DNA from: Luxibacter massiliensis
GTDB lineage: Bacteria; Bacillota; Clostridia; Lachnospirales; Lachnospiraceae
Length of the DNA stretch: 64,000 nt
Direction of reading: 5' to 3'
Assembly: GCF_900604355.1 (NCBI RefSeq)
Contig: NZ_UWOE01000001.1
Coordinates: 62,001 to 126,000, forward strand
Part shown: positions 33,779 to 42,976 of the stretch, one piece after another
Layout of the letters: every line of letters begins with the position of its first letter
Numbering within the stretch: the first letter of the stretch is position 1
The notes under the pieces: generated by a model
Told to the model about the DNA's origin: nothing
The model's database searches: none
What the model saw: only the letters and a program-made list of their open reading frames with translations
Program-made: the position numbers and the translations under genes

Positions 33779-33858
33779 CGGTTGTAACAAGCGGTTGAAA
33801 CAATCGAATTATAGCACGAAAAAAGGAAAATGGCAAGAGTGAAAGGAGGAACATGCGA

Positions 33859-34476
33859 ATGAAAGTATTGCTTGTCAATGGCAGTTCGCGGAGCAATGGC
33901 TGTACGGGTACAGCCTCGCAGGAAGTGGAACGCGCCCTGCAAGAGGAAGGAATTGACACAGAACAAATTTTTATTGGAAATTTAGCACTGCCGGATTGTA
34001 TTGCCTGCCGTAAATGTAAGCAGACGGGTTGTTGTGTATTCTACGATGTTGTGAATGAATTTGTAGAAAAGGCAAAAGAAGCCGATGGGTTTGTCTCTGG
34101 TTCCCCAGTCTATTTTGCTCACCCAAGTGGCAGATTGCTGACTTTCATGGATAGGGCATTTTATTCCTGCAGCACAGCTTTTCAATATAAACCAGCAGCG
34201 GCTGTTCTCTCGGCAAGGCGGGCAGGTACGACAGCCTCATTTGATGTCATCAATAAGTACTTTACAATCTGTTCCATGCCGGTGGTTTCTTCGACCTACT
34301 GGAATCATGTATACGGAGCGCAGCCTGAGCAGGTGGCCGAGGACAAAGAAGGTCTGATGACAATGTATAATCTCGGAAAGAACATGGCATGGGTGCTGAA
34401 ATGTCTGGAGCTTGGAAAGCAGAGCGGATTGAATCATCCGGAAAATAAGAAAGTATTAACCAATTTTGTGAGATAA
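33859..34476 (+). CDS. NAD(P)H-dependent FMN reductase
   Basis: 205 residues from ATG 33859 (GGAGG nine bases ahead; ATG 33853 is too close). LLVNGSSRSNGCTGTA is the flavodoxin-like FMN phosphate loop, CIACRKCKQTGCC a cysteine cluster as in iron-sulfur flavoproteins, and VSGSPVYFAHPSGRLLTFMD the flavin edge. Likely moves electrons from NAD(P)H to quinones or other acceptors. First gene of the MerR-controlled operon. Confidence 0.85.
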   Translation: MKVLLVNGSSRSNGCTGTASQEVERALQEEGIDTEQIFIGNLALPDCIACRKCKQTGCCVFYDVVNEFVEKAKEADGFVSGSPVYFAHPSGRLLTFMDRAFYSCSTAFQYKPAAAVLSARRAGTTASFDVINKYFTICSMPVVSSTYWNHVYGAQPEQVAEDKEGLMTMYNLGKNMAWVLKCLELGKQSGLNHPENKKVLTNFVR

Positions 34477-34494
34477 GCAAGGGAGGGAAATTTG

Positions 34495-35370
34495 ATGAAT
34501 ATTTCTGAAAAGCAGAAGGTGTGGCTGGTAACGGGAACTTCCTCCGGTCTTGGCAGGAGTTTTGTGAAAGCCATTGTAGAAAATGGAGATTGCGTAGTGG
34601 CGACGGCCAGGAACAAAGAGGCGATTTTAGATTTGGAGGCACTCAATCCGGGACAGGTTATGGCATTGGCACTGGATGTGACCGAGCGGGCACAGATCAA
34701 ACAGGCGGTGCAGACTGTACTGAAAACGGTTGGTCGTGTTGATGTGTTGGTGAATAATGCAGGATATGGCTACCGGGCTGCGATTGAAGAAGGCATAGAT
34801 GAGGAAGTAGAGCTTTTATTCCGTACAAATTTCTATGGCCCGGTGGCACTGATAAAAGCGGTACTGCCCTATATGCGTCAACAAAAAGGCGGAGCGATTA
34901 TCAATATCTCATCGGTTGCTGCGGTCAATACATTTGCCGGTTCCGGGTACTATGGCGCATCGAAGTGTGCGCTGGAAGGCATTTCAAGTGCTTTAAAAAA
35001 GGAAGTGGAACCGCTGGGCATTAAAGTCATGGTGGTAGAACCGGGTGCATTCCGCACGAATTTCAGCGGGCGCTCTCTCAAACAGACGTCTGTCTCCATC
35101 CGTGATTATGCAGGTACCGCTGGCCTTAGACGGATTGAGAATGACCGTAGCTACGGAACTCAATGTGGAGATCCTGACAAAGGCGCTAAATTGATTGTGG
35201 AAGCAATCCGTGCAGAAAACCCGCCGCTCAAATTTATTTTGGGCGCAGACGCATGGGAAGTTTATCGGCAGCGGGAGCAGAAGCAGAACGAAGAAATGAA
35301 GCCCTGGCTGGAAAAAAGCAGCCAGACTAGATTTGAAGAATATCATAGGGAGGTAAAGAGTGATGAATGA
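34495..35370 (+). CDS. Short-chain dehydrogenase/reductase
   Basis: 291 residues from ATG 34495 (GGGAGGG). Classical SDR: TGTSSGLGRS (NADP-binding), VNNAGYG, catalytic ISS and YYGASK. It reduces or oxidises carbonyl groups on unknown substrates. The end overlaps the start of the next gene by eight bases. Confidence 0.9.
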   Translation: MNISEKQKVWLVTGTSSGLGRSFVKAIVENGDCVVATARNKEAILDLEALNPGQVMALALDVTERAQIKQAVQTVLKTVGRVDVLVNNAGYGYRAAIEEGIDEEVELLFRTNFYGPVALIKAVLPYMRQQKGGAIINISSVAAVNTFAGSGYYGASKCALEGISSALKKEVEPLGIKVMVVEPGAFRTNFSGRSLKQTSVSIRDYAGTAGLRRIENDRSYGTQCGDPDKGAKLIVEAIRAENPPLKFILGADAWEVYRQREQKQNEEMKPWLEKSSQTRFEEYHREVKSDE

Positions 35371-36508
35371 TTTTGTGTTTTCTTATCCTACAAAAGTCTA
35401 TTTTGGCGAGGGGAGTGCAAAAGAGGCGCTTTCATCGGAACTTGCCCATACCGGCAATACGGTCATGCTGGCCTACGGCGGAGGCTCGGTAAAGAAAAAT
35501 GGGATTTACGATGAAATTGTGACCATCCTGCGGGAACAGGGGAAAGGGATTGTGGATTTCTCCGGCATCATGTCCAATCCGACTTATGCAAAGGTGCAGG
35601 AAGGTGCAGCCCTTGCAAAAAAAGAACAGGTGGATTACATTTTGGCTGTCGGCGGAGGTTCTGTCATTGACTGCTGTAAAATCATTGCGGCGCAGGCAAA
35701 AACCGAAGAAGATATTTGGAGCATGGAATTTGTCCAGCACAAGCTGCCCCACCATGCAATCCCCCTGGGCGCTGTTGTCACGGCCTCCGGTACTGGCGCG
35801 GAGATGAACGGCGGCGCAGTCATTACCAATGAAGCATTGCACATTAAAACAGGAGTATTAGGATTTGCCCCTCGATTTGCGGTACTTGATCCTTCTTATA
35901 CCCTGTCGGTTCCATTTAGGCAGGTAATTTCCGGTGCTTTTGATACGTTGAGCCACGCGATGGAGACCTATTTCGGACAGTCCGATCAGAATAATGTGTC
36001 CGATGATGTGGCTCTCGCGGTTATGCGGAATACGGTTACAAATATGCGCCGTCTGCTTATGGACGAAAATGATTTACAGGCCCGCGGTAATCTGATGTGG
36101 GACTCTGCTATGGCGGAAAATGGAATTTTGAAATGCGGAAGGCTTACTGATTTTCAGGCACACCAGATCGAACATCAGCTTGGAGCTTACACAGATTGCA
36201 ATCACGGACAGGGCCTGGCCGTAATTCAGCCAGTATATTATCGGCATATCCTGAAAGATGCCCCGGAAAAATTTGCAAAGTTTGCAAAAATTGTATTCAA
36301 CGAAGACACTGCGGAGGCGGGTTTAGAGGCAATGGAAAAGTTTATAAAAGACTGTGGACTGCCGACAAAGATGGAAGAATTAAAATCCCGCACACAAATT
36401 ACAGCGAAGCTGCTTCGGCAAGTGGCTGATTCCACGAATGTTATTCAGTGCAATCCGAGGGAACTCAGCAAAGATGAAATTTACGAAATTTTAGTGGAAT
36501 GTGTGTAA
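35363..36508 (+). CDS. Iron-containing alcohol dehydrogenase (YqhD/BdhA-like)
   Basis: 381 residues. GGGSVIDCCKII (cofactor loop), VVTASGTGAEMN, and metal ligands in FDTLSHAMETYFG and the HQIEHQLGAYTDCNHGQGLA stretch. The family are NADPH-dependent aldehyde reductases, often part of the response to reactive aldehydes. Located in an operon of oxidoreductases under MerR control. Confidence 0.9.
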   Translation: MNDFVFSYPTKVYFGEGSAKEALSSELAHTGNTVMLAYGGGSVKKNGIYDEIVTILREQGKGIVDFSGIMSNPTYAKVQEGAALAKKEQVDYILAVGGGSVIDCCKIIAAQAKTEEDIWSMEFVQHKLPHHAIPLGAVVTASGTGAEMNGGAVITNEALHIKTGVLGFAPRFAVLDPSYTLSVPFRQVISGAFDTLSHAMETYFGQSDQNNVSDDVALAVMRNTVTNMRRLLMDENDLQARGNLMWDSAMAENGILKCGRLTDFQAHQIEHQLGAYTDCNHGQGLAVIQPVYYRHILKDAPEKFAKFAKIVFNEDTAEAGLEAMEKFIKDCGLPTKMEELKSRTQITAKLLRQVADSTNVIQCNPRELSKDEIYEILVECV

Positions 36509-36532
36509 AGGAGGAGGCGGATGTGACACAGG

Positions 36533-37147
36533 ATGTACGGAATTTTGGTATTTGTAGTTCTTTTAATCGGGGTGCTGATTTTTTTAGGATATAATGTTTA
36601 TCGCCGCCCGGCCATGTTCCGAAATCTGTCAGATCAGTCATTGAGCGAGGAGCAAGTAGAGGAATTGAGAAATGAAATCCATTCAAAACAGGATAAAAAA
36701 GTGCTTGTCACCTATTTTTCTTATTCAGGAACAACAAGAACGATTGCAGAGGCATTAAGCGAACGAGCGGGAGCCGATTTATTTGAGATTGCACCACAAG
36801 CAGAATATTCTAATGTTTATCTACAGTCGAACTCGGAAATCAGAAAAAATGAGCGACCGGAACTAAATGATATGGTTTCGGATATAGATTCCTACGACAT
36901 TGTTTTTGTAGGGTTCCCAGTATGGTGGCACGCAACCCCCGCCCCCATCAATACATTTTTAGAAAGCTATGCTCTGGACGGAAAACTAATTATCCCTTTT
37001 TGTACCAGTGGAGGCAGTGATATTGAAGAGGCGATGCCGACGTTCCTAAATTCTTGTGAGGGACTGGCAATCTATGGGGAGCGACGAATCAGCAGTGCGA
37101 ATCAGATTGATACATGGCTGTCAGAATTAAATTTAAACTTTGAATAA
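36533..37147 (+). CDS. Membrane-anchored flavodoxin
   Basis: 204 residues. N-terminal helix (about 3-22, ILVFVVLLIGVLIFLGYNVY) fixes it in the membrane. The flavodoxin domain has TYFSYSGTTRTIAEAL (FMN phosphate loop), VGFPVWWHATPAPINTFLES and the FCTSGGSDI loop. The usual ribosome site is displaced (GAGGAGG is about 15 bases from the ATG). Confidence 0.85.
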   Translation: MYGILVFVVLLIGVLIFLGYNVYRRPAMFRNLSDQSLSEEQVEELRNEIHSKQDKKVLVTYFSYSGTTRTIAEALSERAGADLFEIAPQAEYSNVYLQSNSEIRKNERPELNDMVSDIDSYDIVFVGFPVWWHATPAPINTFLESYALDGKLIIPFCTSGGSDIEEAMPTFLNSCEGLAIYGERRISSANQIDTWLSELNLNFE

Positions 37148-37168
37148 ATAGAAAGCGAGGAATTTGTA

Positions 37169-37822
37169 ATGTTCAAAAAGACACTTGGCCTTTTGATGGC
37201 CACTATGATGACCTTTTCCCTTGCGGCCTGCGGTCAGGCTGCGCCAAGCGGCAGCGAACCCGCACCTTCCAATGAATCCGCCACCAGTGAATCGCCGGAA
37301 TCACAGGCAACAGAATCCTCCCAAGTGGAAACATCTTCGGATGACGGAAAAACGCTGGTCGTTTACTTTTCATGGTCTGGAAATACGGAGGAAATGGCAA
37401 ATCATATCGCGGAGCAGACAGGCGGCGATCTGTTGGAAATAGAGCCGCAAACACCATATCCAGATGACTATAATGAAACTGGAGATGTTGCAGAAAAAGA
37501 GCGCGATGAAAATGCCCGCCCGGAGATTGCAAACCTGCCGGATTCTATAGAGGAATATGGCACGATTTTAGTAGGCTATCCCATCTGGTGGCATACGGCT
37601 CCCATGATTATCGGAACATTTTTGGAGAATTATGATTTGACGGGAAAAGAAATCTATCCCTTTACACAGTCGGCTTCGATGGATACAGAACAATTTGAGA
37701 ACTCTATGGATTTTGTTCGGGAAAATGCCGCAAACGCAACTGTTCATGACGGCCTGTTTGTGAGCAGGTCCGATACAGACAGTATGGATGTTTACCTGAC
37801 TGAAAATGGACTTGTTAAATAG
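37169..37822 (+). CDS. Flavodoxin lipoprotein 1
   Basis: 217 residues. Lipoprotein signal ending FSLAAC (Cys21), a serine/glutamate-rich linker (to about 60), then flavodoxin: VVYFSWSGNTEEMANHIAEQ, GYPIWWHTAPMIIGTFLENY. A flavodoxin outside the membrane is unusual, as most are cytoplasmic; it suggests extracellular electron transfer, with the membrane flavodoxin and DUF4405 protein as partners. Confidence 0.87.
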   Translation: MFKKTLGLLMATMMTFSLAACGQAAPSGSEPAPSNESATSESPESQATESSQVETSSDDGKTLVVYFSWSGNTEEMANHIAEQTGGDLLEIEPQTPYPDDYNETGDVAEKERDENARPEIANLPDSIEEYGTILVGYPIWWHTAPMIIGTFLENYDLTGKEIYPFTQSASMDTEQFENSMDFVRENAANATVHDGLFVSRSDTDSMDVYLTENGLVK

Positions 37823-37831
37823 GAGGATATG

Positions 37832-38062
37832 ATGAAACGACCATACATTATCTGTCACATTTTAAGTGCGCTGGATGGCAAAATCGCGGGACGTTCCTTT
37901 GGAACGCCCCAGGCACGGGCCGTCAGCAATGTCGCTGTTTACTGAGCAGGCTGATTTGGAGGCGGTTATCCCAATGGGGAAAGCGGTACAAGGAGCAGAA
38001 AATATGTGTAATACTTCCGACGTTGTAACATTCGAACTGGTATCGGAGGAAAAGGAGGATAA
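37832..38062 (+). pseudogene. RibD-like (dihydrofolate reductase-fold) protein, remnant
   Basis: After AGGAGG, ATG 37832 encodes RPYIICHILSALDGKIAG, the strict N-terminus of RibD C-terminal-domain reductases, then stops at 37945 after 37 codons. What follows, in another frame (VIPMGKAVQGAENMCNTSDV), belongs to the end of a different protein. Two genes fused by deletion. Confidence 0.65.
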
Positions 38063-38067
38063 CTTAA

Positions 38068-38610
38068 ATGAGTAAACAAGTGCTGATCATTTCATCTAGT
38101 CCCCGTAAGGGCGGTAATTCAGATACCTTATGCGATCAGTTTATGAAAGGCGCGACGGAGGCAGGAAACCGGGTAGAAAAAATCCGGCTTGCCGATTTGA
38201 AGATTGAGTATTGTTCAGCCTGTTATGCCTGTAAGAAAACAGGACACTGCGTAAAGCGGGATGATATGGAGCAGGTGATTGAAAAAATGCGGGCCGCTGA
38301 TGTGGTCGTGCTGGCTACGCCCGTATATTTCTATACAATGTGCGCACAGATGAAAACCATGATTGACCGCACTTTGGGCGGAGTGCAAACATCGGGACTT
38401 GAAAATAAGGAATTTTATCTAATCGCTACTGCCGCTGATGGGAAGGCCGCAATGGAACGGACGGTGGACGGTCTGCGTGGTTATCTGGAATGTATGCCCG
38501 GAGCAAAAGAAATGGGGGTGGTCTATGGCGCGGGGGCCTGGCAGATCGGCGATGTACAAAAAAATGCAGCATTTGATGAAGCCTATCAGATGGGACAAAA
38601 TGTCTGCTGA
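38068..38610 (+). CDS. Flavodoxin-like NAD(P)H:FMN oxidoreductase
   Basis: 180 residues, AAGGAGG ahead. LIISSSPRKGGNSDTLCDQF (FMN loop), CSACYACKKTGHC cysteine cluster, LATPVYFYTMCAQMKTMIDR. Close in design to the first gene of the cluster. Complete. Confidence 0.88.
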   Translation: MSKQVLIISSSPRKGGNSDTLCDQFMKGATEAGNRVEKIRLADLKIEYCSACYACKKTGHCVKRDDMEQVIEKMRAADVVVLATPVYFYTMCAQMKTMIDRTLGGVQTSGLENKEFYLIATAADGKAAMERTVDGLRGYLECMPGAKEMGVVYGAGAWQIGDVQKNAAFDEAYQMGQNVC

Positions 38611-38644
38611 CATATAAAAATCAAACGAAAAGGAGTATATTACA

Positions 38645-39358
38645 ATGAAACGATTTGCAGCTACTATTCTTTCTGTCACAATGATTTTTTCTCTGGCTGC
38701 TTGCAGCAGCAATCAGGAACCGGAAAGCACCGCACCTCCCATATCTGTACAAACAGAGCCTTCTTCGGAAGTGGAGTCCGAAGCAGAAAGCGGATCTTCG
38801 GAGGAGAATAATGCTTCTGGCAACATTTTAATTGCCTATTTCTCTGTTCCTGAAACGGACGGTGTAGATACCGTGGCGGGAGCAAGCCGGGTGGTGGTAG
38901 ACGGCGAGGTGTTGGGAAATAATCAGTATATTGCCCAGCTTATTCAGCAACAGAGCGGCGGAGATTTATTCCGTATCGAAACGGAGCAGGAATATCCGGG
39001 CAGCCACGACCCGCTTTTGGATTTTGCCTATAATGAGAAGGCAGACAATGCAAGACCGGCCCTTTCTTCACAGATTGAGAATCTGGATAAATATGATGTG
39101 ATTTTTTTAGGCTACCCGAACTGGAATAGCGATCTTCCTATGCCGCTGTATTCTTTTTTAGAGGAATATGACTTCAGTGGGAAAACCATTATTCCCTTTA
39201 CAACACATGGAGGGAGCGGTTTTTCCAGAACGATCCGTATGATTGCGGAAATGCAGCCGGGCGCAACGGTCATTGAGGACGGTTTGTCCATATCCAGAAA
39301 CAGCGTACCTGATGCGCAAAGGGATGTAGAGGAATGGGTTGCCGGACTGAGCCTGTAA
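38645..39358 (+). CDS. Flavodoxin lipoprotein 2
   Basis: 237 residues. Lipobox FSLAAC (Cys20), acidic linker to about 58, then AYFSVPETDGVDTVAGASRV, an insertion relative to lipoprotein 1, and GYPNWNSDLPMPLYSFLEEY with PFTTHGGSGFSRT. A paralogue of lipoprotein 1 in the same operon. Confidence 0.87.
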   Translation: MKRFAATILSVTMIFSLAACSSNQEPESTAPPISVQTEPSSEVESEAESGSSEENNASGNILIAYFSVPETDGVDTVAGASRVVVDGEVLGNNQYIAQLIQQQSGGDLFRIETEQEYPGSHDPLLDFAYNEKADNARPALSSQIENLDKYDVIFLGYPNWNSDLPMPLYSFLEEYDFSGKTIIPFTTHGGSGFSRTIRMIAEMQPGATVIEDGLSISRNSVPDAQRDVEEWVAGLSL

Positions 39359-39414
39359 TAAAAAAGAACGCCGGAAGGTTCTGCAGTAGCAAGGATACCG
39401 CGTAATACATCAAA

Positions 39415-39442
39415 GCCTGCCTTTTATCCGGGCAGGCTTTTT
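39415..39442 (+). terminator. Terminator after flavodoxin lipoprotein 2
   Basis: GCCTGCC (39415-39421) with GGCAGGC (39431-39437), then TTTTT. The DUF4405 gene begins 19 bases later with its own ribosome site, so some read-through is likely. Confidence 0.75.
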
Positions 39443-39460
39443 CAGAAAAGGAGAACAACG

Positions 39461-40156
39461 ATGAAACCTAAGATGATCGTTAAGATATGCATTGACTTGA
39501 TTATGACCTTACTCCTCCTGCTGCTGATGGCCAAGCAGCTTACAGGAGACCTGGCCCATGAGTGGCTGGGGGCGGGGATGTTTGTACTTTGGATTTTGCA
39601 CCACATCCTCAATACACAGTGGCATAGCCATATATGGAAAGGGAGATACACGCCTTTCCGTCTTTTACAGCTTGTCGTTAATGTATTATTGCTGTTCGCT
39701 ATGATCGGAACTATGGTAAGCGGCATTATTCTTTCCAGAGAAGTTTTTTCCTTTCTACCCATTTCTGGCGGATTGGCGCTGGCACGGCCTTTGCATATCC
39801 TGTCCGCCTTTTGGGGATTTGTTCTGATGGCGCTGCATTTAGGATTACATTGGAACATGATCTTGGGAATGATACGGAAATCAACTGGGGTGAAGACGAC
39901 AAGGCTGGTCCAAATTGCATTGCGGATGGTCGGCGCGGGTATTGCTGTATATGGATTATATGCGTTCTTTAAAAATCAATTTCTTTCCTATATGTTCCTG
40001 ACATCTTCCTTTGTGTTTTTCGACTTTGAACGGCCAGCCTTCTTGTTTTTTACAGAATACGTAGCGATTATGGGTCTATTTGTGTTTTTTGCTTACTATG
40101 CAACAAAGGCAATTCAAAGGCGGAATGAAAAGAAAAAGGCGGATGAGGAAAAATGA
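39461..40156 (+). CDS. DUF4405 membrane protein (cytochrome b-like)
   Basis: 231 residues with five or six helices. Histidines in DLAHEWLGAGMFVLWILHHI, LARPLHILSAFWG and ALHLGLHWN sit in helices as in di-heme cytochrome b. DUF4405 proteins are thought to be membrane electron carriers. Here it may connect quinone or cytoplasmic donors to the flavodoxins of the same cluster. Confidence 0.8.
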   Translation: MKPKMIVKICIDLIMTLLLLLLMAKQLTGDLAHEWLGAGMFVLWILHHILNTQWHSHIWKGRYTPFRLLQLVVNVLLLFAMIGTMVSGIILSREVFSFLPISGGLALARPLHILSAFWGFVLMALHLGLHWNMILGMIRKSTGVKTTRLVQIALRMVGAGIAVYGLYAFFKNQFLSYMFLTSSFVFFDFERPAFLFFTEYVAIMGLFVFFAYYATKAIQRRNEKKKADEEK

Positions 40157-40262
40157 AAAAGGTCTTTTCCTATTATAATTTCAGCAGCGTCGGCCATTGC
40201 CCATATTAGCGGCTGCATTGCCCGACATAGGCTCAATATTCAGATGATTGGGAGAAAGCCGA

Positions 40263-40784
40263 ATGGGACAAATCGGTGAATATAAGCAGTCTATTGGTTT
40301 GCTCTATGGGATTGCCTTTACGATTAAGATGAGCAAGAAAGGAAGCCGCCAAATTGCGGGTTACTTTGATTACGTTGTACCGCCGCTGGAAGGTTTCTGG
40401 TGGCAGAGTGACAGAACAGGAATAGACTACAGCCGGAAAGAGGATTTTAATTTCATCTCAATGACTAGATTGCCAGATTTTGTGAGGGAGGAAGACGTGG
40501 ATCGGGCAATCGATGAGGCCGAAAAGAAAAAGCAGCAGGATTTCTCGAAAGTAAAATTTTTTACCTATAACGAGGGAGTATGCGTGCAGTGTATGCATAT
40601 TGGATCTTATGATGATGAAATAGCTACGGTTGAAGCAATGCATGATTTTATGCTCCATGAAGGATATGAGCTGGACATTACAGACAAGAGGTTTCACCAT
40701 GAAATTTACTTAAGTGATGCCAGGCGGGTGGCACCTGAAAGGCTTAAGACGGTAATTAGACATCCTGTAAAAAAGATAAATTAA
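40263..40784 (+). CDS. GyrI-like ligand-binding protein, 5'-truncated
   Basis: 173 residues from ATG 40263. AFTIKMSKKGSRQIAGYFDY, VVPPLEGFWWQSD and IYLSDARRVAPERLKTVIRH define the GyrI-like/SOUL-like family. Intact relatives have 30-40 more residues in front (first strand of the domain), missing here, and the 100 bases upstream contain no continuation. It is probably a broken gene. Confidence 0.7.
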   Translation: MGQIGEYKQSIGLLYGIAFTIKMSKKGSRQIAGYFDYVVPPLEGFWWQSDRTGIDYSRKEDFNFISMTRLPDFVREEDVDRAIDEAEKKKQQDFSKVKFFTYNEGVCVQCMHIGSYDDEIATVEAMHDFMLHEGYELDITDKRFHHEIYLSDARRVAPERLKTVIRHPVKKIN

Positions 40785-41023
40785 TAAGTTCTATTTAATT
40801 TTTAGAGGGGTACATTTAAGGTGGGAAGCGGGATCTGAAAGGTATTCCGCTTCTTTGTTACAGACAATGTGCGGCTGAGAACCAGGCTGTAAAGAAGAGG
40901 CTTTGATGCTAATATACAGATGATAACAAAATAAGAAATATAGAGTGCAGGATTGTATATCGACATGGATTTCGGATCTGGATTAATATGAAGATATCAA
41001 AAGGGATTTAGGAGGAAGGGTAC
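40785..41023. promoter_or_regulatory. Intergenic region: terminator and AraC-type site C
   Basis: GAAGCGG (40825-40831) pairs with CCGCTTC (40847-40853) before TTTGTT. The double motif AACAAAATAAGAAA (40924-40937), seven bases, TGCAGGATTGTATATCGAC (40945-40963) is copy C of the operator shared by the sugar locus, with a -10-like TAATAT at 40984-40989. Confidence 0.65.
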
Positions 41024-41854
41024 ATGGGCACACTATATATTTCAGATTTGGATGGGACGCTGTTTAACAAAGAGAAAAAGATTTCAGAGAAGTCTATAAA
41101 ACTTTTAAATCAATGTATGGAGTCGGGAATGAAATTTTCTATTGCCACTGCAAGGATGCCATATGGTTGTGATTATAGATTAAAAGAGCTTCAATTATCT
41201 ATACCAGGGATTCTGACAAATGGCGTATTTTTATATGATTTTAAGAGAAAGGAATACATTTCTGTGGAGCCAATTAAAACAGAAAGTGCAGAAAAAGTAA
41301 TCCAGCTGATGGACGATGAAGGCTTATCCTGTTTCGTGTATGTATATTGTAAGGATGGCATTCATATTTATTATGGTAATCCTGAACTTGAGCAACAGGC
41401 ACAATATTATAGCGACAGGGCGCGGGAAAAATGTTCGGAAGTTTCCTTTCAGGAAGATTTACAAGCGGTACGTCAGGCAGGAGATGTTTTTTATATTGCT
41501 TACTCTGGCAGAAAGGAAGTGTTAGAACCGGTCTGCCCCAAATTAGAAGGAATTGAAGGAGTCGATTATTCCTTTTATCTGAACATTTACAATGGCCTGT
41601 ACTGTTTGGAAGCCTACAGTAATAAAGCAAGTAAGCAGTCTGCATTGTTAAAATTGAAAGAGTATGTTGGCTGTGATAAAGTAGTTGTATTTGGCGATAA
41701 CTGGAATGATGTGCCGATGATTGAGGTTGCAGATAGAAGTTATGCACCAGAAAATGCCCTGGAGGAAATTAAAGAAATGGTAACTGGGGTGATACCTTCC
41801 TGCAATGATGACGGAGTTGCCCGATTCTTGAGGGGAGAAAAATATGGTAAATAA
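41024..41854 (+). CDS. HAD-IIB (Cof-type) phosphatase
   Basis: 276 residues. Motif I DLDGTL (8-13), motif II SIATARMP, motif IV GDNWNDVPMI near 226, with the C2 cap between. Cof-type HADs remove phosphate from sugar phosphates or nucleotides. An operator copy in front ties it to the sugar locus; it may dephosphorylate an intermediate. Confidence 0.85.
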   Translation: MGTLYISDLDGTLFNKEKKISEKSIKLLNQCMESGMKFSIATARMPYGCDYRLKELQLSIPGILTNGVFLYDFKRKEYISVEPIKTESAEKVIQLMDDEGLSCFVYVYCKDGIHIYYGNPELEQQAQYYSDRAREKCSEVSFQEDLQAVRQAGDVFYIAYSGRKEVLEPVCPKLEGIEGVDYSFYLNIYNGLYCLEAYSNKASKQSALLKLKEYVGCDKVVVFGDNWNDVPMIEVADRSYAPENALEEIKEMVTGVIPSCNDDGVARFLRGEKYGK

Positions 41855-41870
41855 AAGTAATATACGGACA

Positions 41871-41902
41871 AGGGCAAAGCTTGTGAAATGGCTTTGCCCT
41901 TT
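41871..41902 (+). terminator. Terminator after the HAD gene
   Basis: GGGCAAAGC (41872-41880) and GCTTTGCCC (41891-41899), then TTTAG: a 9-bp stem with a modest T-run. Confidence 0.6.
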
Positions 41903-41971
41903 AGCAATTAATGACAAGCATTCTATCCGCTGGTTCTGTTTACGCGAAACTTGAAACTGTTTCAGAAAAGA

Positions 41972-42107
41972 TTTTTATTCCCGCGAGCAACAAGCCAAGC
42001 GGACATGTTTGCATGTCCATTTGGCGACTGCTGCGAGGGTCTAATACCCCGATGCCTGCATCGCTGTTAGTTTGACGCCCCGTATGCTTGCATCGGGGGC
42101 TTTGACT
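41972..42107. repeat. Intergenic repeat, copy 1
   Basis: CCCGCGAGCAACAAGCCAAG, then GGACATG-TTTG-CATGTCC hairpin, then CCGATGCCTGCATCG and CCCCGTATGCTTGCATCGGGG stems. A copy with about 80% identity lies at 42846-42976. Repeats of this build are scattered between genes in this bacterial family. Confidence 0.7.
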
Positions 42108-42137
42108 TATAGGCCTTCGATATTGGCCTCTATATTA

Positions 42138-42818
42138 TCACAGTGTCTTTAAGAATTCGATAACATAAACCAGGTTATCCCGGAAGGAGCCGTCCTCTGC
42201 AAAGTTTTTTGTAAAGAGGGCGCTTCCCATTGTAAATGCCCAGGGATCCATATCCTTTACCAATTTCATTCTATCTTCAGAACCAATACTTCCGGCAAGA
42301 ATAACAGGATTTTTGGAATTTTTTATGTATTCGGCGGAAAGAATGTTTGGATCTCCGTCTACATAACGATATCCGAGCAAATCTGTCCCGAAAACTCCCT
42401 TTTGTGCAAACTGTTCTTCCTGCATAAGCATTTCCTCCAGAGTTCCTTGAAGAATACTGGGACTTTGGGACACCTCTCCTGCAAATGGACAATATTTTAA
42501 GTTGTTTTCCATGATATATTCTGCAACACTGTCATAGTATAAAGTGCCAAGCAGATAGTCGAACCCACATTCCACTGCGAGTTTGGCGCCCCGCATACAT
42601 TCCTCTTCCGTATAAGAAACCACTTCAAGGAATGAAGTCTTACCGGCCTCTCTCATCTTTGTGCACAGATGCTCCATTTTATCCGGCTCCATGCCCACAT
42701 CTTTAAAACCCCAAAATTGAATGGGAAGATCCTTGTTTTCTTCAAAAATCTCAATCGCATTTGGAACTGTCATATCATTATGGGTCAGCATAATGATAAT
42801 TTTATCTAACATACTCAT
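42138..42818 (-). CDS. TIM-barrel protein of the sugar locus
   Basis: 226 residues, AAAGGTGG nine bases before ATG. Repeated beta-alpha units and, near the end, PVILAGSIGSEDRMKLVKDM, a phosphate-binding loop like those of HisA/TrpF/KGPDC-type barrels. LGTLYYDSV and FGTDLLGYRY may line the active site. Probably acts on a phosphorylated sugar; reaction unknown. Next to the aldolase gene but separated by a repeat. Confidence 0.65.
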   Translation of the reverse strand: MSMLDKIIIMLTHNDMTVPNAIEIFEENKDLPIQFWGFKDVGMEPDKMEHLCTKMREAGKTSFLEVVSYTEEECMRGAKLAVECGFDYLLGTLYYDSVAEYIMENNLKYCPFAGEVSQSPSILQGTLEEMLMQEEQFAQKGVFGTDLLGYRYVDGDPNILSAEYIKNSKNPVILAGSIGSEDRMKLVKDMDPWAFTMGSALFTKNFAEDGSFRDNLVYVIEFLKTL

Positions 42819-42845
42819 CTTATATTTCCACCTTTCTTGTATTCA

Positions 42846-42976
42846 TTTTATCCCCGCGAGTAACGAGCCAAGCGGACAAGTTCCCATGTCTGTTTGGCAG
42901 TTTCCGGGAGGTTAATATTCCGATGCTTGCATTGCTGTTGGTTTGCTGCCCCGTATGCTTATATCGGGACTTTGAC
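42846..42976. repeat. Intergenic repeat, copy 2
   Basis: Diverged copy of 41972-42107 in the same orientation (CCCCGCGAGTAACGAGCCAA ... CCCCGTATGCTTATATCGGG). It fills the gap between the TIM-barrel and aldolase genes. Confidence 0.7.
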
